From contig JADJUJ010000003.1 of NCBI GenBank assembly GCA_016710765.1, positions 562,536-626,535 of the forward strand: 64,000 bases of DNA, in the 5' to 3' direction. Of the stretch, positions 1 to 9,469 are shown one piece after another. The DNA is from Lewinellaceae bacterium. Lineage in GTDB: Bacteria; Bacteroidota; Bacteroidia; Chitinophagales; Saprospiraceae. Under the pieces are notes generated by a model. It saw only the letters and a program-made list of their open reading frames with translations. It was not told the origin of the DNA and did not search any database. The stretch's first letter is position 1. Each line of letters starts with the position of its first letter. The position numbers were made by a program, and so were the translations under genes.

Positions 1-3000
1 GTGCCGGGCAATATAGCTGGAATCATCCTATTCCGACAGATAATTGTAGCATTATTGACTTTGACTTTACCTATACAAATCCTGACTTAAGTGTTGATGG
101 CCCGTTTGATGGAAGTCAAATTTCTAGCAGTATGATGTTGGAATCTGCCAATCATAATTTTCAAACAGGCGTTTCGACAATAACTTATTACGCTGTCGAT
201 GCAGCAGGCCATACAGCCACTTGCTCCTTCACCGTCACCGTTACCGACGATGAAGACCCAACGTTTGTCAACTGCCCGGAAGGGGTAACCTACACAGTAG
301 GCCTGTTCCCCGACAACTGCACCGGCGGCGCGATCTGGAGTGTTCCGATTGCCGACGACAACTGCAGCGCGGTGGTGACGCAAACAGCGGGCCCACTGCA
401 GGGTACCATCCTGACGGTTGGTACTTACAACTTACAATACACCGCAACCGATGCGGCCATGAATACGGCTACTTGCAACTTCACGATCGAGGTAATCGAT
501 ACGGAAGAGCCGGTCATTGTTTGTCCGGGCAATGTAGTAATCGACGAAACCGATCCAGGCGTTTGTTCCTGGACAGCCCCTGCTGGCAGCCTGACGCCAT
601 TGCTGGCGAACAGCAATTGTCCGGCCAACGTTACCTGGGAAGTTGAAAACCCGGATGCTACTACGGCATCGGGCGCCGACGACGTGAGCGGCTACACCTT
701 TGCCCTTGGCACCAGCACGGTAACCTACACGATCACCGAAACAGCCTCCGGCCAAAGCTGGAGTTGCAGTTTCACCGTGACAGTGGAAGACCACGAGGCG
801 CCAGTGATTGAATGCCCGGCGGATATTGCGGTGGTAAATGACTTGGGTGAATGCGGTGCAATTGTTGAATTTGACGATCCGGAGGTTACGGATAATTGTC
901 CTTTGAATCTAGTACCTGGAATGGCTACTTTCCTATTCTCGGAGTCGCCAGAAACCTGGACAGTTCCTGCCGGTGTCACCACGATTACCGCCGAAGTGTG
1001 CGGTGGCCAGGGTGGTTCTGTTTACGGCGGCAAAGGCGCATGCCTGACGGTGGACCTTGCGGTTACACCTGGCCAGGTATTGGATCTTTATGTTGGTAGT
1101 AGAGGAGGTGCATTAAATACTTTTTGCATGCCTGGTTCAGGTGGAGAGGCCAGTTATATCTCGCTGGGCGGCGCACCACTAGTCGTGGCTGCCGGCGGCG
1201 GCGGCGGCGTGGTCTGTTCACAATTGTACGGAGGCCCAGGTAACGATGGCCTGTTGACAACACCTGGAGACAGAACAAATAACTCCTACGGCTGGGGTTC
1301 TAATGGCGCAGGTGGCACAGGCGGTGGCGCTGGTGCCGGTGCCTGGGGCACAGGTGGAAGTGGTGGCTGGTTTACAGCCGGCGCCAATGGTGGAGGTTCT
1401 GCCGGCGGTGCTGCAACTGGTAGAGCCAGTGGCTACAGCACATTTGACTTCGCGGCCGGTTCCGGCGGCGGATACAATGGTGCCGGTGGTGCAGACATGG
1501 ACAGTGGCTGGGGAACAGCCTCGGGTAGAGGTGGTGGCTCCTATTATTCCGGATCCTTGGTAGCAAGCATGGCTGGTGTTCAAGAATTGAACGGACAAAT
1601 CACTATTAGCTACGGTGTCAATGCATTGGTACAAACTACTGGTTTGCCCAGTGGTTCATTGTTCCCGGTTGGTACAACGATAAATACTTTTGTTGCCACA
1701 GACGCATCAGGGAATACAGCGTCCTGCAGTTTTGCAGTGACGGTTACAGATGATGAAGACCCAGCGATTGCCTGTCCTGCTAATGCCGTTATTACGACAA
1801 GCAATTTGGGAACCTTGGGTGATTGCGCTGGTCAGTTAGACTGGACTCATCCTGACCCAACCGATAATTGTGGCGTAGACCAATATGTTGTAACCTATAC
1901 GAATCCTGATGGCACGATTGATGGACCATATGATTTGGGACTTCTTCCCAATATGGTAATACCGGGAGATGCCAGCAGGCATTTTGAAGTTGGCGTATCC
2001 ACTGTAAATTATTATGTACAAGACATCCACGGCAATACAACGGCCTGCGCCTTCACCGTCACCGTAACCGACGATGAAGACCCAGCGTTTGTCAACTGCC
2101 CTGAAGGGGTAACCTACACCGTAGGCCTCTTCCCCGACAACTGTACTGGTGGCGCGATCTGGAGTGTTCCGATTGCGGAAGACAACTGTAGTGCAGTAGT
2201 TACACAAACAAATGGTCCGATCCAAGGCACCATCCTGACAGTAGGTACCTATCAGATACAATACACGGCAACAGATGCAGCCAACAATACCGCGAGCTGC
2301 AACTTTGCGATCAATGTAATAGACACCCAGGATCCGGTCATCGTTTGTCCGGGTAACGTGGTGATCAACCAAACCGATCCGGGCGTATGTACCTGGACAG
2401 CCCCTGCGGGCAGCCTGACTCCATTGCTGGCGAACAGCAATTGTCCAGCTAACGTAACTTGGGAGGTAGAAAACCCGGATGCCAGTACGGCATCGGGCGC
2501 CGACGACGTGAGCGGCTACACCTTTGCCCTTGGCACCAGCACGGTAACCTACACGATCACCGAAACAGCCTCCGGCCAAAGCTGGAGTTGCAGTTTCACG
2601 GTAACGGTGGAAGATAATGAGGCGCCAGTTATTGAATGCCCTGCGGATATTGCAGTGGTAAATGATCTGGGTGAGTGTGGCGCTGTGGTGGAATTTGATG
2701 ATCCGGAAGTGACGGACAATTGTGGGGTTATTCTTGGTACTCCAGTACCAGCAAGTTTCGAATATACTGGTGCAGAACAAACTTGGACCGTTCCGGCAGG
2801 TGTTACCTCAATCATGGTGGACATGAGTGGTGCTGCGGGCGGTGAGGCAAACCTTGCTGGCAACCCTGGAAACGGAAGTGGCAGGGAAGGTTACGGTGGC
2901 CGTGTAGTGGGTACCATTCCCGTTACACCTGGAGATGTTATCTATATTAATGTTGGTGGAAAAGGAAATATCGGCGCCGGTGGCGCTGGAGGAACCGGCG

Positions 3001-6000
3001 GCTTCAACGGTGGCGGCACCGCTGGATCTGGTTTTGGTTTTTACGGCGGCGGCGGCGGCGGTGGCGCATCTGATATTCGTATTGGTGGCAACACTTTGGC
3101 CGACCGGAAAATGATTGCCGGTGCCGGCGGCGGCGAATCGTATGATTGTGCCAATGAATTTGGTGGAGATGGTGGTGGCGTACTTGCTATCGCAGGAACC
3201 TGGTGTGGCAATTTGGATATTAGAGGCGGCGGCGGCGGCAGCCAAGTTGCTGGTGGTGTTGGTGGTGTTTACCCCAATAATTATTTGCCAGGATTCCCTG
3301 GAGTTCTGGGTATTGGAGGAAACGCAGGATCTGATGGTTCCGGCGGCGGCGGCGGCGGCGGCTTCTATGGCGGCGGCGGCGGTGCCTGGGGCGGCGGCGG
3401 CGGCGGCAGCAGTTACACCGATCCTTTGGTAACTGATGTTTTCCATACACAAGGCTTCCAGCCTAACGCTGGCGTGGTAACCATCATGTACAACCAACAA
3501 GGTGGACTGATGCAGGTTGCCGGCTTGCCTTCTGGCTCTCTTTTCCCGGTTGGAACAACAACCAATGTATTTGTTGCAACCGATGGGGCTGGCAATACTG
3601 CTTCCTGCAGTTTTGCTGTAACCGTAACAGATAATGAAAATCCAGTTGTTGGTTGCCCAGCCAATGCAAACATTACAACCAGTAATTTAGGCACTTTGGG
3701 TGATTGTGCCGGCCAGTTTGCCTGGACTCATCCAACGCCAACAGACAACTGCGGCATTGATGACATGGATTATACCTACACCAACCCGGATGGTACCATT
3801 GATGGACCATTTGATGGTGAGCAGATAGCCAGTATGAATATCTCCTCTTCAGCAAATCACAATTTTGCAGTAGGCACCACAACGGTTTCCTACTATGTGA
3901 TCGATATCCACGGTAATACCACCACCTGTGCTTTCACAGTGACCGTTACCGACGATGAAGACCCCACTTTCGTCAACTGCCCTGAAGGGGTAACCTACAC
4001 CGTAGGCCTGTTCCCCGACAACTGTACCGGTGGCGCGATCTGGAGTGTTCCGATTGCCGGCGACAACTGCAGCGCGGTGGTGACGCAAACAGCGGGTCCA
4101 TTGCAGGGAACCATCCTGACGGTGGGAACCTACCCAATACAATACACCGCAACAGATGCGGCGAATAATACGGCTACTTGCAACTTCACAATCGAGGTCA
4201 TCGATACGGAAGATCCGATCATCGTTTGTCCGGGCAACGTGGTAATTGACGAAACAGATCCAGGCGTTTGTTCCTGGACGGCTCCTGCTGGCAGCCTGAC
4301 GCCATTGCTGGTGAACAGCAATTGTCCAGCTACCGTGACTTGGGTTGTAGAAAATCCGGATGCCAGTACAACCAACGGCGTCAACGATGTGAGTGGTTAT
4401 ACCTTTGAGTTGGGCACCAGCACCGTGACCTACACGATTACAGAAACCGCCTCCGGCCAAAGCTGGAGTTGCAGTTTCACGGTGACGGTGGAAGACCACG
4501 AGGCGCCATTGATAGAATGCCCTGCGGATATTGCGGTGGTAAATGACTTGGGTGAATGTGGCGCTGTGGTGGAGTTTAGTGATCCGGAGGTTTCAGATAA
4601 CTGCACATTGCCATCCGGTCCATCTGGTCAGCAAATGTTTAATTTCACTGGTACTATCGAAACCTGGACCGTACCAGCTGGCGTAACTTCGATTCAGGTT
4701 GAGACCTGGGGCGCTCAAGGCGGCAATGAATCCTGGAACCCACAGTTCAACGGGGGGAAGGGCGCTTATATGAGTGGTGAAATAGCTGTTACCCCTGGCG
4801 AAGTCCTGCAAATTCTCGTAGGTGGCCAGGGCGAAACCGGTTCAGTTGGCGGCGGCGGCGGCGGTACCTATATTGTACGTGCAGGCAATGTGCCCTTACT
4901 GGTGGCAGGCGGCGGCGGTGGCGCTTCATCTGATCAGGATGGTGTAGCTGCTGTAACGGGTATTAATGGAACTGCAGATGGCCTTGGTGCGGGCAGCGGT
5001 GGCGCCAATGGAAACGGCGGAACCGTATGCGGATTAAATCAAAATGACGGCGGCGGTGGCGGCGGATTTATAACGGATGGACAGGATGCCAGAACCACTG
5101 GAAACGGTGGATTTGGCGGGAAGTCCTTCCTGAATGGCGGTGCCGGTGGCCTCGACGGTCGTGCTGATGGTGCATGTTTTGCGGATGCAAAAGGTGGCTT
5201 CGGCGGCGGCGGCGGTACCAGTTGCAATACTGTCGGCGGCGGCGGCGGCGGCGGTTATTCTGGCGGTGCTGGCGGACAGCATTTTAACAATTGTGTTACT
5301 GGTGTTGTACCTCGTGCCGGTGGCGGTGGCGGTGGCTCCTACAATATTGGTAGCAATCAGAACAACATAGCCGGTGTTCAGACTGGCAATGGCATGGTTC
5401 TGATTACCTATGCTGCACCTGCTTCCGCATTGATGCAAACAGCTGGTCTGCCTTCTGGCAGTCAATTCCCAGTTGGCACAACAACCAATACATTTGTTGC
5501 TACCGATGCCTCAGGGAATACAGCGAGTTGCCAGTTTAACGTAACTGTTAGCGATACTGAAGCGCCTGCAATTTCCTGCCCGCAAAATGTCAATATCACA
5601 ACCAGCAACCTTGGAACTACAGGCGATTGCGATGGACAGTTTGCATGGAGCCATCCATTGCCTACAGATAATTGTGGTTTTCTCGGTAGCGAATATAATG
5701 TTGCGTTCATCAACCCTGATGGTACGATTGAAGGGCCAAATCTGGTCAATCATTCTACGGCAACGAACATTCCAGAACCGGGCAATCGTCAATTTGGACT
5801 TGGAACAACCACCATCAACTATTTTGTTGTTGACATCCACGGCAATACCAATACCTGCGCCTTCACCATCACTGTTACCGACGATGAAGACCCCGCATTT
5901 GTAAACTGCCCGGAAGGGGTAACCTACACAGTAGGCCTGTTCCCCGACAACTGTACCGGTGGCGCGATCTGGAGTGTTCCGATTGCGGAAGACAACTGCA

Positions 6001-6128
6001 GTGCGGTGGTGACCCAGACAGCGGGTCCATTGCAGGGAACCATCCTGACGGTGGGAACCTACCAATACAATACACCGCAACAGATGCGGCGAATAATACG
6101 GCTACTTGCAACTTCACGATCGAGGTAA
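1..6128 (+). CDS. Giant HYR/glycine-rich T9SS-secreted protein, segment 1 (5' end outside window)
   Basis: First readable segment of one giant gene. Codons are open from base 3, so the start lies left of the window. If five lesions are repaired the gene continues to 16122 and encodes about 5,370 residues here. The segment consists of HYR (hyalin repeat, Ig-like beta-sandwich) domains, seen as a CP start, a central DNC, a GLPSGS..FPVGTT turn and a final TASCSFxVTVTD strand. Glycine-rich domains of about 230-260 residues alternate with them (about 940-1620, 2760-3495, 4640-5420), each beginning TWTVPAGVTSI and ending in a VxITY strand. HYR proteins of this kind are usually cell-surface adhesins; that role is inferred. 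The frame breaks near 6063, where a CCC seen in the sister modules is CC. No catalytic domain is visible. Confidence 0.85.
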   Translation, partial: AGQYSWNHPIPTDNCSIIDFDFTYTNPDLSVDGPFDGSQISSSMMLESANHNFQTGVSTITYYAVDAAGHTATCSFTVTVTDDEDPTFVNCPEGVTYTVGLFPDNCTGGAIWSVPIADDNCSAVVTQTAGPLQGTILTVGTYNLQYTATDAAMNTATCNFTIEVIDTEEPVIVCPGNVVIDETDPGVCSWTAPAGSLTPLLANSNCPANVTWEVENPDATTASGADDVSGYTFALGTSTVTYTITETASGQSWSCSFTVTVEDHEAPVIECPADIAVVNDLGECGAIVEFDDPEVTDNCPLNLVPGMATFLFSESPETWTVPAGVTTITAEVCGGQGGSVYGGKGACLTVDLAVTPGQVLDLYVGSRGGALNTFCMPGSGGEASYISLGGAPLVVAAGGGGGVVCSQLYGGPGNDGLLTTPGDRTNNSYGWGSNGAGGTGGGAGAGAWGTGGSGGWFTAGANGGGSAGGAATGRASGYSTFDFAAGSGGGYNGAGGADMDSGWGTASGRGGGSYYSGSLVASMAGVQELNGQITISYGVNALVQTTGLPSGSLFPVGTTINTFVATDASGNTASCSFAVTVTDDEDPAIACPANAVITTSNLGTLGDCAGQLDWTHPDPTDNCGVDQYVVTYTNPDGTIDGPYDLGLLPNMVIPGDASRHFEVGVSTVNYYVQDIHGNTTACAFTVTVTDDEDPAFVNCPEGVTYTVGLFPDNCTGGAIWSVPIAEDNCSAVVTQTNGPIQGTILTVGTYQIQYTATDAANNTASCNFAINVIDTQDPVIVCPGNVVINQTDPGVCTWTAPAGSLTPLLANSNCPANVTWEVENPDASTASGADDVSGYTFALGTSTVTYTITETASGQSWSCSFTVTVEDNEAPVIECPADIAVVNDLGECGAVVEFDDPEVTDNCGVILGTPVPASFEYTGAEQTWTVPAGVTSIMVDMSGAAGGEANLAGNPGNGSGREGYGGRVVGTIPVTPGDVIYINVGGKGNIGAGGAGGTGGFNGGGTAGSGFGFYGGGGGGGASDIRIGGNTLADRKMIAGAGGGESYDCANEFGGDGGGVLAIAGTWCGNLDIRGGGGGSQVAGGVGGVYPNNYLPGFPGVLGIGGNAGSDGSGGGGGGGFYGGGGGAWGGGGGGSSYTDPLVTDVFHTQGFQPNAGVVTIMYNQQGGLMQVAGLPSGSLFPVGTTTNVFVATDGAGNTASCSFAVTVTDNENPVVGCPANANITTSNLGTLGDCAGQFAWTHPTPTDNCGIDDMDYTYTNPDGTIDGPFDGEQIASMNISSSANHNFAVGTTTVSYYVIDIHGNTTTCAFTVTVTDDEDPTFVNCPEGVTYTVGLFPDNCTGGAIWSVPIAGDNCSAVVTQTAGPLQGTILTVGTYPIQYTATDAANNTATCNFTIEVIDTEDPIIVCPGNVVIDETDPGVCSWTAPAGSLTPLLVNSNCPATVTWVVENPDASTTNGVNDVSGYTFELGTSTVTYTITETASGQSWSCSFTVTVEDHEAPLIECPADIAVVNDLGECGAVVEFSDPEVSDNCTLPSGPSGQQMFNFTGTIETWTVPAGVTSIQVETWGAQGGNESWNPQFNGGKGAYMSGEIAVTPGEVLQILVGGQGETGSVGGGGGGTYIVRAGNVPLLVAGGGGGASSDQDGVAAVTGINGTADGLGAGSGGANGNGGTVCGLNQNDGGGGGGFITDGQDARTTGNGGFGGKSFLNGGAGGLDGRADGACFADAKGGFGGGGGTSCNTVGGGGGGGYSGGAGGQHFNNCVTGVVPRAGGGGGGSYNIGSNQNNIAGVQTGNGMVLITYAAPASALMQTAGLPSGSQFPVGTTTNTFVATDASGNTASCQFNVTVSDTEAPAISCPQNVNITTSNLGTTGDCDGQFAWSHPLPTDNCGFLGSEYNVAFINPDGTIEGPNLVNHSTATNIPEPGNRQFGLGTTTINYFVVDIHGNTNTCAFTITVTDDEDPAFVNCPEGVTYTVGLFPDNCTGGAIWSVPIAEDNCSAVVTQTAGPLQGTILTVGTYQYNTPQQMRRIIRLLATSRSR

Positions 6129-8467
6129 TCGATACGGAAGATCCGGTCATTGTATGTCCGGGCAATGTAGTCATCGACGAAACCGATCCGGGCCTATGTT
6201 CCTGGACGGCACCTGCGGGCAGCCTGACGCCCTTGCTGGCTACCAGCAACTGTCCGGCTAACGTTACCTGGGAAGTAGAAAACCCGGATGCCAGTACGGC
6301 ATCTGGCGCCGACGACGTGAGCGGCTACACCTTTGCCCTTGGCACCAGCACGGTAACCTACACGATCACCGAAACAGCCTCCGGCCAAAGCTGGAGTTGC
6401 AGTTTCACCGTGACAGTGGAAGACCATGAAGCGCCAGTAATTGAATGCCCTGCGGATATTGCAGTGGTAAATGATCTGGGTGAGTGTGGCGCTGTGGTGG
6501 AGTTTGATGATCCGGAGGTTTCAGACAATTGTGCTATTCTGAATGAAATGTCAGAAGTGGTGTTTGATTATACAGGAGATGTCCAAACCTGGACTGTGCC
6601 AGCTGGCGTAACATCAATCAATATTGAAGCCTTTGGCGCCAAAGGCGGCGACGGAATTTTTTCCGGTAGCCCAGGTGTAGGTGGCTTTGGTGGCCAGGCG
6701 TATGGAACACTGGCTGTTACTCCTGGCCAAGTACTCAATATTTATGTTGGAGGTGCTGGTCAAGATATTACTGGCACAAATGTTCGTGGCGGTGGCGGCT
6801 TTAATGGTGGCGGAAATGCCTATGGTGATAATAATGGAATCAGAGGCGGCGGCGGCGGCGCATCTGATGTAAGGGTTGGCGGTGTTGCGCTTGGCGACCG
6901 GGTAATTGTAGCCGGCGGCGGCGGCGGCGGTTGTTGCTTTGGCTCAGGTGGTGCTGGCGGCGGTCTGATTGGCGGTCCGGTTGGAGGAGATATTCCTGCA
7001 ACTTCGGGCACACAAATAGCTGGCGGAACAGCTGGCTGCACTGGCTGTTGCAGTAATGATCCGCTTATGTATGGCGAATTAGGTTTGGGTGGTGCTGTAC
7101 CAGATAACTGTTTTAACACGCTTTGCGGCGGCGGCGGCGGCTATTATGGCGGCGGTTGCGGCAACAATGGCGGCGGCGGTTCCTCCTATATTGATGGCGT
7201 TATCGGTGGATTTACAACACCTGGTGTTCAGGCGGGAAATGGACTTGTGAAGATTACGTACGATGTAGTAGGCCTAATGCAAGTTGCAGGACTGCCCTCT
7301 GGCTCGCTTTTCCCGGTTGGATCAACAACGAATGTGTTTGTAGTGAGTGATGCTTCTGGCAATACTGCTTCCTGCAGTTTCAATGTTACGGTTACCGACG
7401 AAGAAGATCCTACAATTGTATGTCCTGATAATGTATCAATCACAACAAGCAACCTGGGTACCCTGGGTGATTGCGCTGGCCAGTATGCCTGGAGCCATCC
7501 TACCCCTACAGATAATTGCGGCATTGCTGATTTGGATTTTACCTACACCAATCCTGATGGTACCATCGATGGTCCATTTGATGGTGTACAAATTTCTAAC
7601 GGTACCATTACAACAGATGCTAACCACAATTTTGCAGTAGGTACCACAACGGTTTCCTACTATGTGATCGATATCCACGGTAACACAACCACCTGCTCCT
7701 TCACCGTCACTGTTACCGACGATGAAGACCCAACCTTTGTCAACTGCCCGGAAGGGGTAACCTACACCGTAGGCCTGTTCCCCGACAACTGTACCGGTGG
7801 CGCGATCTGGAGTGTTCCGATTGCCGACGACAACTGCAGCGTGGTGGTGACGCAAACAGCGGGCCCATTGCAAGGAACCATCCTGACGGTGGGAACCTAC
7901 CCAATACAATACACCGCAACAGATGCGGCGAATAATACGGCTACTTGCAACTTCACGATCGAGGTAATCGATACGGAAGATCCGATCATCGTTTGTCCGG
8001 GCAACGTGGTAATTGACGAAACCGATCCAGGCGTTTGTTCCTGGACGGCTCCTGCTGGCAGCCTGACGCCATTGCTGGCTACCAGCAACTGTCCGGCCAA
8101 CGTTACCTGGGAAGTTGAAAACCCGGATGCCAGTACGGCATCTGGCGCCGACGACGTGAGCGGCTACACCTTCGCCCTTGGCACCAGCACGGTGACCTAT
8201 ACCATCACCGAAACCGCCTCCGGCCAAAGCTGGAGTTGCAGTTTCACCGTGACGGTGGAAGACCATGAAGCGCCGGTGATTGAATGCCCTGCGGATATTG
8301 CAGTGGTAAATGATCTGGGTGAGTGTGGCGCTGTGGTGGAGTTTGATGATCCGGAGGTTTCAGACAATTGTGCTATTCTGAATGAAATGTCAGAAGTGGT
8401 GTTTGATTATACAGGAGATGTCCAAACCTGGACTGTGCCTGCCTGGCGTAACATCAATCAATATTGA
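6064..8467 (+). CDS. Giant HYR/glycine-rich protein, segment 2
   Basis: Continuation of the same protein after a one-base deletion near 6063. It holds the rest of module 4, with HYR domains, a glycine-rich domain at about 6570-7260 and the HYR with the ITTSNLGTLGDCAGQ signature, and then the first three HYR domains of module 5. Reading stops at 8467 because an extra C near 8445 turns the conserved TVPAGVTSI into a shifted frame. There is no plausible independent start or ribosome binding site at the beginning, so this is not a separate gene. Sister modules fix the expected sequence on both sides of each lesion. Confidence 0.8.
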
Positions 8468-9469
8468 AGCCTTTGGCGCCAAAGGCGGCGACGGAATTTT
8501 TTCCGGTAGCCCAGGTGTAGGGTGGCTTTGGTGGCCAGGCGTATGGAACACTGGCTGTGACTCCTGGCCAAGTACTCAATATTTATGTTGGAGGTGCTGG
8601 TCAAGATATTACTGGCACAAATGTTCGTGGCGGTGGCGGCTTTAATGGTGGCGGAAATGCCTATGGTGATAATAATGGAATCAGAGGCGGCGGCGGCGGC
8701 GCATCTGATGTAAGGGTTGGCGGTGTTGCGCTTGGCGACCGGGTAATTGTAGCCGGCGGCGGCGGCGGCGGTTGTTGCTTTGGCTCAGGTGGTGCTGGCG
8801 GCGGTCTGATTGGCGGTCCGGTTGGAGGAGATATTCCTGCAACTTCGGGCACACAAATAGCTGGCGGAACAGCCTGGCTGCACTGGCTGTTGCAGTAATG
8901 ATCCGCTTATGTATGGCGAATTAGGTTTGGGTGGTGCTGTACCAGATAACTGTTTTAACACGCTTTGCGGCGGCGGCGGCGGCTATTATGGCGGCGGTTG
9001 CGGCAACAATGGCGGCGGCGGTTCCTCCTATATTGATGGCGTTATCGGTGGATTTACAACACCTGGTGTTCAGGCGGGAAATGGACTTGTGAAGATTACG
9101 TACGATGTAGTAGGCCTAATGCAAGTTGCAGGACTGCCCTCTGGCTCGCTTTTCCCGGTTGGATCAACAACGAATGTGTTTGTAGTGAGTGATGCTTCTG
9201 GCAATACTGCTTCCTGCAGTTTCAATGTTACGGTTACCGACGAAGAAGATCCTACAATTGTATGTCCTGATAATGTATCAATCACAACAAGCAACCTGGG
9301 TACCCTGGGTGATTGCGCTGGCCAGTATGCCTGGAGCCATCCTACCCCTACAGATAATTGCGGCATTGCTGATTTGGATTTTACCTACACCAATCCTGAT
9401 GGTACCATCGATGGTCCATTTGATGGTGTACAAATTTCTAACGGTACCATTACAACAGATGCTAACCAC
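6441..9469 (+). repeat. Recent near-identical duplication: 6441-7627 and 8280-9469
   Basis: The two stretches match base for base apart from three single-base insertions and a few substitutions in the second copy (for example near 8443 and 8559). The offset is 1839 bp before and 1842 bp after the insertions. It includes a glycine-rich domain that is otherwise different in every module. This points to a recent unequal crossover or gene conversion between modules, or partly to assembly error. Confidence 0.85.
8446..8898 (+). pseudogene. Frame-scrambled stretch of the giant gene (module 5 glycine-rich domain)
   Basis: Compared with the sister copy 1,839 bp upstream, this stretch carries three one-base insertions: a C near 8445, a G near 8521 and a C near 8873. 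Together they add three bases, so the reading frame before 8445 and after 8873 is the same and only about 140 codons are scrambled between them. The longest open piece is 8557-8898, encoding GGGGGFNGGG-like glycine-rich sequence, and it ends at a stop that is out of frame in the sister copy. Most simply this is a consensus error in a near-identical repeat; a real small scrambled patch cannot be excluded. Confidence 0.7.

Noticed and set aside
1000..9100. GGCGGC-rich repeated stretches as a CRISPR array or as a DNA satellite
   Set aside because: The repeats are codons of glycine-rich domains, without uniform repeat-spacer structure.
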